Below are positions 9,950-19,036 of a stretch of 64,000 nt of DNA, one piece after another. The stretch's first letter is position 1, and every line of letters begins with the position of its first letter. This stretch comes from Cyclobacterium qasimii M12-11B (lineage in GTDB: Bacteria; Bacteroidota; Bacteroidia; Cytophagales; Cyclobacteriaceae), in NCBI RefSeq assembly GCF_000427295.1, contig NZ_ATNM01000134.1:1-64000 (forward strand), written 5' to 3'. The notes under the pieces are model-generated. The model saw only the letters and a list, made by a program, of their open reading frames with translations. It made no database searches and was not told the DNA's origin. The translations under genes and the position numbers were made by a program.

Positions 9950-10390
9950 ATGAAAATTATAAAAGGCATTCTTCTAATAGCAACTTTCATACTTTTAATT
10001 ACTGCCAATTTACAGGCCCAACAGGCAGGTGGTAGCTTTCTGGTAAGTGCGGGTATGGATTTAATAAGAACAGATTTGGACAAAATCCTTGAAAGAGCTC
10101 AATTTGGAGCGGAAGTCAATTATTTCTATCGCCATCAGCTGTCCTTTTCAGGGGGATACGAGTTCAATGTCAACCATCCCAATCAAGTAACTGCAGGCTT
10201 AAGGTATTATCCGTTAGAACCTATATTCCTTCGTGGGAGGGCACTTCTGGGAAATGGCGCAGATCTTGGCCTTGGAGCTGGTTATACCTACAACCTAACC
10301 TACAGGCTCCGATTGGAAGGTATTACAGACTACTATATTCAACGGCAGGCACTTGGATTAAGGGTCGGCCTGGCGTTTTTGATAAACTAA
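9950..10390 (+). CDS. Small exported outer-membrane-barrel-like protein
   Basis: A 146-residue protein with a clear signal peptide (residues 1-23, ending LQAQ). The rest alternates hydrophobic and polar residues with many aromatic and Gly residues (VNYFYRHQLSFSGGYEFNV, AGLRYYPLEPIFLRG, LGAGYTYNLTYRLRLEG) and ends LRVGLAFLIN, the look of an eight-strand beta barrel. The ATG directly abuts the uvrB stop codon, so it is translated from the same message. I do not recognise a named family. It may be a periplasmic or outer membrane structural protein. Confidence 0.65.
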   Translation: MKIIKGILLIATFILLITANLQAQQAGGSFLVSAGMDLIRTDLDKILERAQFGAEVNYFYRHQLSFSGGYEFNVNHPNQVTAGLRYYPLEPIFLRGRALLGNGADLGLGAGYTYNLTYRLRLEGITDYYIQRQALGLRVGLAFLIN

Positions 10391-10395
10391 AGAAA

Positions 10396-11045
10396 ATGAC
10401 CTTACAGGACATTACAAAACTAGCTCAAAAAGGAGAAGGCCTGCATGTGGAATTCAAAAAGAAAGCGGCTCACCCTGAGAAAATCGTTAAAGAAATTATA
10501 GCGATGGCCAACACCGATGGTGGTTATTTACTCTTAGGCGTAGATGATGACGGTACAGTAAGTGGGCAACGTTATATTGAGGAAGAGGTATATGCGATGG
10601 ACAAAGCAATTAAAGAATTGATCCATCCACCTATGGTTGTCGAGCGAAATACCCTGGCGATCAATCAAAAAAAGGGTGTGGCAATTTACAGGGTTCTAAA
10701 AAGCAAGGATGCCCCTCATTTCACTTTAGAAGAAAAAAAGAGAAAAGCCTATGTGAGAGTTGCCGACAGAAGTATACAGGCCAGCCGGGAGATGTGGGAA
10801 ATCATGAAACGAAAAAAAGCCCAAAAAATGTAATTTTCAAATATGGAAAGAAGGAAGAGTTGCTTATGAAAGCCTTGGCCACACAGCCTTATATAACGCT
10901 GAGAGAATACATGGCAATGGCCCGCATCCCCGTTTACATCGCTTCCAGAACGTTAGTAAAACTTGTCCTGGCCAATGTCTTAGAGATAATTCCACAGGAG
11001 TCTGAAGACAAATTTATTACTAAAGCGCATCATTTGTACTCATAG
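10396..11045 (+). pseudogene. AlbA_2 / Schlafen-type ATP-binding domain protein, frame-broken
   Basis: The first frame (10396-10833) gives 145 residues with the AlbA_2 pattern: GLHVEFKKK, NTDGGYLLLGVDDDG and YVRVADRSI. It stops after IMKRKKAQKM. The same protein continues one frame back as KKSPKNVIFKYGKKEELLMKALATQ to 11045 and ends in a winged-helix-like segment. Joined at the A7 run at 10812-10818 it would be about 216 residues, the length I expect for this Bacteroidetes family. One A appears to be missing. The heptamer there (A AAA AAA in the zero frame) is also a possible -1 slippage site, so programmed frameshifting cannot be excluded. Proteins of this family bind nucleic acid or ATP and often act as regulators; no specific role is known. 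Confidence 0.75.
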
Positions 11046-11051
11046 CTTCTA

Positions 11052-11533
11052 CTACTTCCCATACAAGGTCCGGTTCAAAACCCCTAAAACTAAAAACCGG
11101 ACAACCTTGGTTTTCCTTTTGTACAAGTTTTCTTCATTGGTAAGTTTCCATTTTCTTTCAGCAAGGTGTAGTAGGGTATCTTGGTATTCCTCAGGAGCCA
11201 ATAGCTCCAGTCCTTCTTGAATCAATTGATTAGGAATACCTCTCATCTTCAGCTCTTGACGAATTCTGATTCTACCCCATCTTTTCAGGTTAAACCTACC
11301 CTTGACGAAGCTTTCAACAAATCGCTTTTCATTGATGAAATCCTGATCTTGGAGCGTCTGTAAAATCTTTTCTGCATCCCCCATCTCCAATTCCATTTCA
11401 TCCAATTTGGAAACAACTTCAGAAATGGCCCGTTCCTGATACGCACAATAACCTGCTATTTTTTTTAATGCTTTAGAATAGCTACTTTTCTTTTTGAACC
11501 TGAATCCATATTTCCTTTTTCTGGAACTGACAT
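11052..11533 (-). CDS. recX: RecX-type regulator of RecA (5' end frame-broken)
   Basis: RecX binds RecA filaments and modulates recombination. The main frame carries the three-helix repeats of the family: KALKKIAGYCAYQERAISEV (before 11405), then QDQDFINEKRFVESFV, RWGRIRIRQELKMRGIPNQLI and a C-terminal repeat ending LGVLNRTLYGK. The N-terminal repeat is in frame but has no start codon. The most likely start, ATG at 11533 (MSVPEKGNMDSGSKRK), lies in another frame. Joining them requires one extra base near 11484-11496, a region with A4 and A5 runs on the coding strand. The joined protein would be about 160 residues, normal for the family. TTG at 11405 is the only in-frame start otherwise and would lose the first repeat. 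Confidence 0.75.
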
Positions 11534-11606
11534 TTTACGTAATTTTAACTTTTGGTATATTAACGGGATAATCCTGACCAAATATATAAATCTAAATAGA
11601 AATATC

Positions 11607-12368
11607 ATGCGAAAAAAAATTGTTGCTGGTAACTGGAAAATGAATTGCTTACTTGAAGAAGGCCAAAAACTTACTTCTGAGATAGTAAACATGATAAATG
11701 ATGAACCAATTAAGGACGTTAAAGTAATCTTGAATCCTCCTTTTGTTCACCTGCATGGGGTTAAAAAACTTATCGCAGGAGTTGACACCATCGCTCTAGG
11801 TGCTCAAAATTGCTCAGACAAAGATGCTGGTGCTTATACAGGAGAAACTTCTGCTGCTATGTTGGCCTCTTTTGGTGCTGAATTTGTAATCATTGGTCAT
11901 AGTGAAAGAAGGGCTATTTTCAATGAAAGCAACGAATTACTGACAGAAAAAACCAAACAAGCGCTTTCAAATAATTTGACTCCGATTTTCTGCTGTGGAG
12001 AGCCTTTGGAAATCAGAGAAGCAGGAACGCATGAAGATTATGTAAAGAAACAGCTTACAGAAAGCCTTTTTGGATTTAGTGAAGACGAAGTAAAAAAATT
12101 AGTTCTCGCTTACGAACCAATATGGGCAATAGGAACAGGTAAAACTGCTTCTTCTGATCAAGCACAAGAAATGCATGCTGCCATCCGTCAACACATTACA
12201 TCGAAATATGGTAAAGCAGTAGCTGAAGGGATTTCTATTCTTTATGGAGGTAGCTGCAAACCAGACAATGCCAAGGAAATTTTCTCCAAAGCAGATGTAG
12301 ATGGTGGATTAATAGGTGGTGCCTCATTAAAATCCAGAGACTTTGTAGATATCGCAAAATCTTTCTAA
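11607..12368 (+). CDS. tpiA: Triose-phosphate isomerase
   Basis: A complete 253-residue TIM-barrel enzyme interconverting dihydroxyacetone phosphate and glyceraldehyde 3-phosphate in glycolysis and gluconeogenesis. Catalytic residues are visible: Lys11 in GNWKMN, His98 in IIGHSERR and Glu170 in AYEPIWAIGTGKT. The phosphate loop YGGS and the C-terminal GGASL are also present. It is divergent from recX, with about 70 bases between the proposed recX start and this ATG, and it is followed by a strong terminator, so it is probably monocistronic. Confidence 0.98.
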   Translation: MRKKIVAGNWKMNCLLEEGQKLTSEIVNMINDEPIKDVKVILNPPFVHLHGVKKLIAGVDTIALGAQNCSDKDAGAYTGETSAAMLASFGAEFVIIGHSERRAIFNESNELLTEKTKQALSNNLTPIFCCGEPLEIREAGTHEDYVKKQLTESLFGFSEDEVKKLVLAYEPIWAIGTGKTASSDQAQEMHAAIRQHITSKYGKAVAEGISILYGGSCKPDNAKEIFSKADVDGGLIGGASLKSRDFVDIAKSF

Positions 12369-12394
12369 ACCCTATCCTTAACATTGAGGACAAT

Positions 12395-12426
12395 TGCCCG
12401 GGCTGTAAAATGCCCGGGCACTTTTA
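12395..12426 (+). terminator. Terminator after tpiA
   Basis: A perfect 9-bp GC-rich stem (TGCCCGGGC / GCCCGGGCA) with an 8-base loop is followed by CTTTTA. It lies 27 bases past the tpiA stop and just before prmA. Confidence 0.85.
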
Positions 12427-12453
12427 TATTTTTCAAATCAACACATTTCGTCA

Positions 12454-13287
12454 ATGGAATACTTAGAATTTAAAATTAGCTGTAAGGAAGAGTACAGAGA
12501 AATTCTGATGGCCGAATTGGCAAATATAGGCTTTGATTCCTTCTTGGAAACCCCGACTGGCTTTGACGCCTACATTCTTCAGGAAGATCAAGTGGAAGAA
12601 TTATGGCAAGGGGTAATTACCCAATACCAAAAAGAAGCAGAGATTAAAATCGAAGAGGGTGTATTGGCCAAAATCAATTGGAACGAGGCTTGGGAAAAAA
12701 ACTACGATCCTATATCCGTAGGGGACATGGTATATGTGAGGGCTACTTTCCATCCTTCCAGAGGTGATGATCACCGGCATGAGATTGTCATTAATCCTAA
12801 AATGTCTTTTGGGACAGGGCATCATTCTACGACTCACCTCATGCTCGAATGGCAAAATGAAATTAGCCATGAAGGAAAAACAGTAATGGATGCTGGCTCA
12901 GGAACAGGAATATTGGCAATAATGGCCATGAAGCTGGGAGCTGGTAAAGTCACTGCCTTTGATATAGATGAATGGAGTGTAGAAAATGGGAACGAAAATT
13001 TTGAAATCAATGATTTTCATGACCTTTCCATGCAGATAGGTGACATTAGGTCAGTAAAAATGGAGGAAGCCTATGACCTTATTCTCGCCAACATCAATAA
13101 AAATGTATTGTTGGATGAAATGGAGGTTTACGCAGCTAAACTGTTGCAAGGTGGTAAACTACTTCTGAGTGGATTTTACGACACTGACATCGCTGATATT
13201 AGCCTAAAAGCAGAAGAAAATGGATTGCTACCCATAGGTCAAAAGATTCGCAATAAATGGACCTCTCTATTGTTTCAGAAAGCCTGA
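12454..13287 (+). CDS. prmA: Ribosomal protein L11 methyltransferase
   Basis: A 277-residue SAM-dependent methyltransferase that trimethylates ribosomal protein L11. The N-terminal L11-recognition domain (residues 1-70) leads into the linker and the family signature NPKMSFGTGHHSTTHLML (about 114-131). The SAM-binding motif I is VMDAGSGTGILAIMA (144-158), and the NPPF-like motif IV reads LILANINKNVLLDE. Complete length, no anomaly. The gene follows the tpiA terminator and is followed by another terminator. Confidence 0.95.
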   Translation: MEYLEFKISCKEEYREILMAELANIGFDSFLETPTGFDAYILQEDQVEELWQGVITQYQKEAEIKIEEGVLAKINWNEAWEKNYDPISVGDMVYVRATFHPSRGDDHRHEIVINPKMSFGTGHHSTTHLMLEWQNEISHEGKTVMDAGSGTGILAIMAMKLGAGKVTAFDIDEWSVENGNENFEINDFHDLSMQIGDIRSVKMEEAYDLILANINKNVLLDEMEVYAAKLLQGGKLLLSGFYDTDIADISLKAEENGLLPIGQKIRNKWTSLLFQKA

Positions 13288-13401
13288 TTTAAAATGGGTC
13301 GTTATGGAAATAGAACTGCTATAACAGGTTTTAACCATAGACCCTTTGTAAGGGATAAAAATCAATCCTCCTTGATTGAGATTTGCACTGACAGAAAACA
13401 A

Positions 13402-13440
13402 AAAAGAGACGGTAAACAATTACTTGCTACCGTCTCTTTT
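13402..13440. terminator. Bidirectional terminator between prmA and the DUF4270 gene
   Basis: A 13-bp perfect inverted repeat (AAAAGAGACGGTA / TACCGTCTCTTTT) with a 13-base loop has an A run before it and a T run after it. The two flanking genes converge on it, so it can end both transcripts. Confidence 0.85.
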
Positions 13441-13555
13441 AATTTTATTGAAATTCCTCACGCTTAAAACTTCGGATCAACAGTAACATTTGAGACTGAC
13501 TACTAGACAAGGTTCCTATTGGAAACTAATCAATGATCTCAAGTTTCAATTGTCC

Positions 13556-14912
13556 TTATCTTATTTTGGAGTAATATATTTTAATTTTAATTTGATCCTT
13601 ATCCACAACGAACTCTTTTAGGGAACGCTTGAAAGCATCATAAGTCACAACACCACTTTCCGTACTTGGCGTATTCGGGTATAAAAGCAAGTCTGTTTTC
13701 ACCAAACCTGACCGGTACAACGCATTCACATAGGAAGTAATCTGATTGGCATAAACACCCGTTTCGGTATTAAAAGCCAATCCTGTTTGGTTACCAGTCA
13801 CTGGAACAATATTTCCATCCTGGTCAAAACCTACTTGGGTATTGTTTTCTCCTTGTACAGCCACTTTCGAGTCATCAAAATCCCTTCGGTAGAATTCACC
13901 GCCATCAGTTGCAAAATACATGACTAGCGCACCATAAGGGTTTTTACCTACTGGATATTCGTCTACTGGGCCGACCTCAAGCAAAATCTGGTTGAAGGTA
14001 ACATTCTCCAGGGTATCAAGAAATTCATGCAAAGGGTTCATGTCTAGCTTTAATAGCATTCCCAAACCAGCTTTGACACCAACTTTATCACCTGCCACAT
14101 CATAGGCAACATTTTTTTCAACTATCTGCTCTGTGACAGTTCCCTGCCTGTCACTGATAACCTGATTAAAATGCCTTGACTGAATGGTGTTAATAGGATA
14201 CGCTGTTGACACCGTATCCTCCTCGTAATGGTAATACATGGTGATACCTGTTCCGCTTCCAATAGCCAAGGAAATGGATGTATTTTGAGCTGGGTCGCCC
14301 TTGATAACGATTCCCGGGAAATATTCTCTGAAGGCAAAAATATCATCGAAGACAGGATCTTGCGAAGTAAGTTTACCAAAAAGCTCAGCAGCAAAATCAG
14401 GATTAAGATCCATACTCACCAGATTGACAGTATCTGCTTGCAATAAGAAGGAGCCTTCCGCCAGGGTAATGTCCTCTTCAAAATTAAGGGCATCAAAAAC
14501 TGTAATAGGTAGTATCCTCTATCGCCTCTAACAATCTATGCACTTTGAATTCCTTTTCTACATCAAAATCATCAGCTATTAAGTCAACAATATTGAAATT
14601 AAAAATTGCGGAATCAAATATGGCATTGTCCTCAGGTAAAGTTCCACCCGGATTAAAGGAAAGCCTGCTATAGCCTATTGATTCGGTAGTACCGAACATA
14701 TCGCTATGATCACCTCCAACTACCAACCGACTCTGATTTGTAGTATTGAGTGAATCTTCCAGCACTAAGAAAGAAGATAGGGGTATTTCTTCATAAAATA
14801 CCCCTATCTGATTGGATCCGGGATCCAATACCAATCCAATTTCGGATGGGTCGGAACAAGCTCCGGCAAATATAACAATTGAGCACAGGGCCCCGAGGAA
14901 TTTAACCCGCAA
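13556..14912 (-). pseudogene. DUF4270 family lipoprotein, frame-broken
   Basis: The N-terminal part ends IEDTTYYSF at 14493, and the rest of the family reads on in another frame as FDALNFEEDITLAEGSFLLQ to 13556. One extra T (complement of the A5 run at 14495-14499) explains the break. Joined, it is about 451 residues, which fits DUF4270. The best start is the TTG at 14912, which opens on a lipoprotein signal (RVKFLGALCSIVIFAGAC) and overlaps the end of the glycogen-synthase-like gene by 11 bases. An upstream ATG would add residues that merely retranslate that gene. The family is a conserved Bacteroidetes lipoprotein of unknown function, commonly placed beside this glycogen synthase gene and panC. 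Confidence 0.8.
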
Positions 14913-15714
14913 GGTCTGTGTAGATATTGTAATAGCTTTCAAAAAGCTCGTCTTGTTCATCACTATTGATTTCAAACTGTTTTTCTTTAGATGATTCTTG
15001 TATCATGGCAGCCAGGCTTTCGGAAATGTCCTCACCCTTAACAACAACGTCAGCATATTCCATTCCCAGTTTCACAAATCCTTCATAGTCTTTGGACTTC
15101 AATGGGGCAAGAAGCGCGTCGTCGATATCAACCATTTTTATTTTATCGAATAAGTCGTCTCCAAATTTATGACTAAATCCGTTATTATAAATGGCATATA
15201 CAGATTTTGTTTCTTTGAAAAGGGGCTCATTTTTGTAAGTGGTTTTCAGATACAGCGGTATAAGGCTGGTCATCCAATCATTACAATGAACTATATCAGG
15301 CGCCCAGCCTAATTTCTTAACGGTTTCAAGTACTCCTTTACAGAAGAAAATGGCTCTTTCGTCATTGTCTTCGTAAAATTTATTCTGCTTGTCAAAGAAA
15401 ACGCTCTTCCTTTGAAAATAGTCTTCATTGTCTATAAAATAAACCTGCAATTTGGCATTTGGAATAGAAGCAACTTTAATTATCAATGGTTTCTCCTCCT
15501 CACCTACTGATATATTGATACCTGAAAGCCTTACAACCTCATGCAACCTGTTCTTTCTTTCATTAATCAATCCGAATCTAGGTACCAAAATTCGGATTTC
15601 CATTCCTTTTTCCTGCATTGCTTGGGGCAGGGCTCTTACAAAATTAGCAACTTCAGAAGTTTGAAGAAATGGGTTAATTTCGCTTGCTACGTAAAGGATA
15701 CGAAGTTTAGACAT
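14902..15714 (-). CDS. Half-length glycogen/starch synthase-like GT5 protein
   Basis: A 270-residue protein matching only the N-terminal Rossmann half of glycogen synthase: KLRILYVASEINPF at the start, PDIVHCNDWMTSLIPLYLK in the middle, and YAIYNNGFSHKFG where glycogen synthases have a conserved His-Asn region. Full glycogen synthases are about 470-530 residues with a second, nucleotide-binding domain that is absent here. The ADP-glucose-binding KTGG loop is replaced by QTSEVANFV. Short versions next to DUF4270 are usual in Bacteroidetes, so this is not a local truncation. Whether it makes glycogen is doubtful; it may have a structural or regulatory job linked to the DUF4270 protein, with which it overlaps and is surely co-transcribed. 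Confidence 0.8.
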   Translation of the reverse strand: MSKLRILYVASEINPFLQTSEVANFVRALPQAMQEKGMEIRILVPRFGLINERKNRLHEVVRLSGINISVGEEEKPLIIKVASIPNAKLQVYFIDNEDYFQRKSVFFDKQNKFYEDNDERAIFFCKGVLETVKKLGWAPDIVHCNDWMTSLIPLYLKTTYKNEPLFKETKSVYAIYNNGFSHKFGDDLFDKIKMVDIDDALLAPLKSKDYEGFVKLGMEYADVVVKGEDISESLAAMIQESSKEKQFEINSDEQDELFESYYNIYTDLAG

Positions 15715-15779
15715 ATCGTGTGTGTTTAATTTAGGGATATAACGGGACTACAAATTTACAAAAAAATCAGCAAATTCCA

Positions 15780-15808
15780 TTGTTTTTATTCAGAATAATA
15801 TACTTTTG
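15780..15808 (+). promoter_or_regulatory. Bacteroidetes-type promoter of panC
   Basis: TACTTTTG at 15801-15808 matches the -7 consensus TAnnTTTG and is preceded by TTG at 15780-15782 with an 18-base spacer, close to the known -33/-7 spacing. It decides the panC start: the TTG at 15806 lies inside the promoter, so translation must begin downstream, most likely at the TTG at 15842. Confidence 0.65.
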
Positions 15809-15841
15809 CACCTATTTTCCTATTCCATTTCAAAACAGGCC

Positions 15842-16698
15842 TTGGAAATACACGAAACGATACCTTCTGTAATACAGCACTTAAGGGCTTTAAAAAGCCT
15901 TGATAAGACTATCGGTCTTGTCCCTACTATGGGGGCATTGCACAGTGGTCATTTAGAATTGATCCGTCAGTCTAAAAAGAAAACGGATCTCACTATTGTG
16001 TCCATTTTCGTAAACCCCATCCAATTTAACAACTCCGAGGACCTCCAGAAATACCCAAGGACCTTAAATGCTGACTTAGCCATCTTGAGAGAAGAGGGTG
16101 TGGACATAGTTTTTGTTCCTTCCGAAAAGGAGATTTATCCTGAGCCCGTAATGATGAAGTTTGATTTTGGGTCCATGGAACAGGTATTAGAAGGCAGGTT
16201 TAGACCTGGCCATTTCAATGGTGTCGCCATAGTTGTTTCCAAGCTATTCCATATTCTCAAACCCGACATTTCTTTTTTCGGCCAAAAAGATCTTCAGCAA
16301 GTCACTGTTATTCAAAAGATGGTGAGTGATCTTTCTTTTGACATAAAAGTAGAAGTTGTCCCTACCATTAGAGAATCCGATGGCTTAGCGCTTTCATCCA
16401 GAAACCAGAGGCTCAGCAATGATGGCCGGGAAATTGCACCTATCCTCTACAAAGCCTTAACGAAATGTAAGGATGAACTTTTAAGTGGCGGAGATTGGTT
16501 GAACATAAAAACAAAGCCATTGAGGAAATTCTCTCTCCACATAACATAATGCCCGAGTACCTGGAACTGGTAGAAACAACTAATTTCACTCCTGTCCAGA
16601 ACCCATTACCCGGAAAACCGTTCGCCATTTGTATAGCGGCACACATTGAACAAGTACGACTAATAGACAATATCATCATTCGTGCTAGTCACATCTAA
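15842..16698 (+). pseudogene. panC: Pantoate-beta-alanine ligase, frame-broken
   Basis: PanC joins pantoate and beta-alanine with ATP to make pantothenate, the CoA precursor. The TTG at 15842 (LEIHETIPSV) aligns with the family N-terminus. The HIGH-type motif is PTMGALHSGHLELI and the KMSKS-type loop is SSRNQRLS. The first frame becomes unrelated after LLSGGD near 16494, and the family continues one frame back as LVEHKNKAIEEILSPHNIMPEYLELVE to the stop at 16698. A single missing T (GATTGG where GATTTGG is expected) restores a protein of about 285 residues, the normal length. As the gene is followed directly by intact panD, a living pathway and a consensus error are more likely than true loss. 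Confidence 0.88.
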
Positions 16699-16706
16699 CT
16701 AATGAC

Positions 16707-17054
16707 ATGCAAATTCAGTTATTAAAATCAAAAATTCACCGGGTAAAAATCACCCAGGCAGAACTTCATTATGTAGGCAGTATCACCATTGATGAGGCAT
16801 TAATGGAGGCAGCTAATATTATCGAAAATGAAAAAGTTCAGATTGTAAATATAAACAATGGTGAACGCCTTGAAACCTATGTCATCAAGGGAGAGCGTGA
16901 CTCAGGGCAAATCTGTCTTAATGGTCCAGCAGCACGTAAAGCACAAGTTGGAGACGTGGTCATCATCATTTCCTACGCAACCATGGAATTTGAAGAAGCA
17001 AAAAAATACAAACCCACTATTATTTTCCCTGATGGCCAAAACAAATTGATTTGA
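16707..17054 (+). CDS. panD: Aspartate 1-decarboxylase
   Basis: A complete 115-residue PanD, the pyruvoyl enzyme that makes beta-alanine from aspartate. The self-cleavage site is HYVGS with Gly24-Ser25, and the family segment [19 protein letters not shown], plus the GPAAR substrate loop, are present. It starts 8 bases after panC ends, so the two steps of pantothenate synthesis are in one operon. The following flippase-like gene starts at a TTG overlapping its stop codon. Confidence 0.97.
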   Translation: MQIQLLKSKIHRVKITQAELHYVGSITIDEALMEAANIIENEKVQIVNINNGERLETYVIKGERDSGQICLNGPAARKAQVGDVVIIISYATMEFEEAKKYKPTIIFPDGQNKLI

Positions 17055-18047
17055 GCAATAGGTTAATAAATAGCCTTCAAGCAATCGTCCCCTTATTTGC
17101 GGCACTTTTGATCTTTTATTATCTCTACAGAGATATTGAAAAGCGAAGTCATTTTAGAAGCACTTAAGGGTACGGATCTTTTGTGGTTTTCCGCCGCAAT
17201 GTTTATTGGCTTGCTAGGCTTTTGGCTCAGGGCATGGAGATGGAAGAACTTAATTGCTACCAATGAAACCATCACCGTTAAAACAATCCCGATATTCTGG
17301 TCATTAATGTTTGGCAATTTAGTCAACCTAATTTTCCCAAGAGCGGGAGAGGTGGCCAGGTGTGGAGCTGTTCGAAAAACCTACCCTATTAAATTTGGGA
17401 AAATCTTCGGAACTGTGGTTTTGGAAAGAACAATAGACATGCTTTTCATGCTATTTATAATTGCCCTGGCCTTCTTACTCGAAGGGAGCATTTTCATTGA
17501 AATTTTTAAAAATTTAGTTTCCCTCGACGCCATTAAAGGTTTCATTGTCGAATACTTCTATTGGGCGCTCCTTTTCTTTTTGATGTTGTTGCTAATGGGC
17601 GTATTTGCTTATCAAAAATTCAAGAAGACTGCCTGGTTAGGTAAACTTCGTCAGTTTGCACGACAATTTGTCAGTGGCTTAGAGACACTGATCCACATGG
17701 AAAATAAAGTCGGATTTTGGGTCGCCACATTTTCAATTTGGATAATTTATTTTTTAATGATGTACTGGATGGCTTTGTCCATACCTGCTACCCACACATT
17801 ATCAGCCACTTCCGTCTTGATGGTGTTGGTAATGGGTAGCATAGGCATGATCGCCCCAGTTCAGGGAGGCATAGGTACCTTCCATGCAATGGTTGCATTC
17901 ATCCTACTTTACTATGGTGTATCAGAGGAGCAGGGCAAGATATTTGCAATGTTAGTTCATACCTCTCAGATCATGATTGTTTTAATTCTGGGCGGGATTA
18001 GCTTTCTTTACCTTTTCAGGAAGAAGAAAGTAACCTTGAATGTATAA
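17051..18047 (+). CDS. Lysylphosphatidylglycerol synthase-type (UPF0104) transmembrane protein; N-terminus frame-broken
   Basis: An integral inner-membrane protein of the flippase-like UPF0104 family, with about eight hydrophobic segments and the signature AWRWKNLI and [14 protein letters not shown]. Most of it lies in one frame from TTG 17136. The expected first membrane segment ([29 protein letters not shown]) is in the preceding frame from TTG 17051. One extra A in the A4 run at 17139-17142 accounts for the break, and the joined protein would be about 331 residues. Family members move or flip lipids or lack a known role. The start overlaps the panD stop by 4 bases, so it belongs to the panCD operon. 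Confidence 0.8.
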
Positions 18048-18086
18048 ATTCGTTTACAAGAAAAAACCAAGTAATTAAAATAGAAA

Positions 18087-18779
18087 ATGGGAATCATACT
18101 AATTGTAGTTGTTTTTGCAATTCTAGGCTATGTTGTTAGTAACAAGCTTAAGAAAAAGTTTAAAAAGTACTCACAGGTTTCTTTAAAAGCCAATCTATCC
18201 GGTAAAGAAATTGCGGAGTTGATGTTGGCGGATCATAACATCCACAATGTAAAAGTCAATTGTGTTGAAGGGCAGTTATCTGACCACTACAACCCAATGA
18301 ACAATACAGTAAATCTAAGTACTGATGTTTATTATGGCAGAAATGCTGCAGCTACAGCTGTGGCAGCTCACGAATGCGGTCATGCGGTACAACATGCAAA
18401 CTCTTATGCCTGGTTGAAACTAAGATCAACCTTGGTACCTATTCAAAACATAAGTGGTAAAATATTAAACGTAGTATTGATTGCCTCCCTTTTTGGAGGA
18501 ATAGCTTTATTTGGCCTGCCTTACGAAGCCGTAGGCGTAGTAGTAGTGGGCGCTTATAGCATGTTAACACTTTTCAGTGTAATAACCCTACCAGTGGAAT
18601 TTGACGCTAGTAACAGGGCTTTGGCTTGGGTTAAACAGAGAAACGTAGTGACTCCTGAGGAGTATGACATGTCTAAGGACGCATTAAAATGGGCAGCTAT
18701 GACTTATGTAGTTGCAGCATTGGCCTCAATGGCGACATTGGCTTATTATATGTTTATCTTCTTTGGTAACAGAGATTAG
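18087..18779 (+). CDS. Zinc metallopeptidase, YugP/Zn_peptidase_2 family
   Basis: A 230-residue membrane-anchored peptidase of the YugP family. The N-terminal membrane segment spans residues 2-18. The active site is AVAAHECGHAVQHA, where His95-Glu96 and His99 make the zinc-binding HExxH, and DAS followed by the nearby Asn-rich region marks the family C-terminal half. Three more hydrophobic segments (about 123-145, 150-170 and 205-226) follow. It is 39 bases downstream of the flippase-like gene and is closed by a strong terminator. Its substrate is unknown. Confidence 0.88.
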   Translation: MGIILIVVVFAILGYVVSNKLKKKFKKYSQVSLKANLSGKEIAELMLADHNIHNVKVNCVEGQLSDHYNPMNNTVNLSTDVYYGRNAAATAVAAHECGHAVQHANSYAWLKLRSTLVPIQNISGKILNVVLIASLFGGIALFGLPYEAVGVVVVGAYSMLTLFSVITLPVEFDASNRALAWVKQRNVVTPEEYDMSKDALKWAAMTYVVAALASMATLAYYMFIFFGNRD

Positions 18780-18805
18780 GTTAACAAACTTATTTTAATA
18801 TAATT

Positions 18806-18830
18806 AAAGGGGCAGCGTTGCCCCTTTTTT
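18806..18830 (+). terminator. Terminator after the Zn peptidase gene
   Basis: The stem AAAGGGGCA / TGCCCCTTT with a 4-base loop runs into six T residues, 27 bases after the stop. It ends the panC-panD-flippase-peptidase unit. Confidence 0.9.
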
Positions 18831-19036
18831 AGTTTTCGGGTATATCTATTAGAGACTAAACCTAAATCGGATGGAATTCAGTGATTTGAGTAACATCAAG
18901 ACTGCACTACAACCTATAATTTAGGTCAAAAATCATCCAAACCCACTTCCCCTACTCAAAATGAGGGAGTAATGAAATTCTATTTAATGGTTATACTGTC
19001 ACGAGCTTAATGAAGTATTAATTTTAATTCAGAAAT

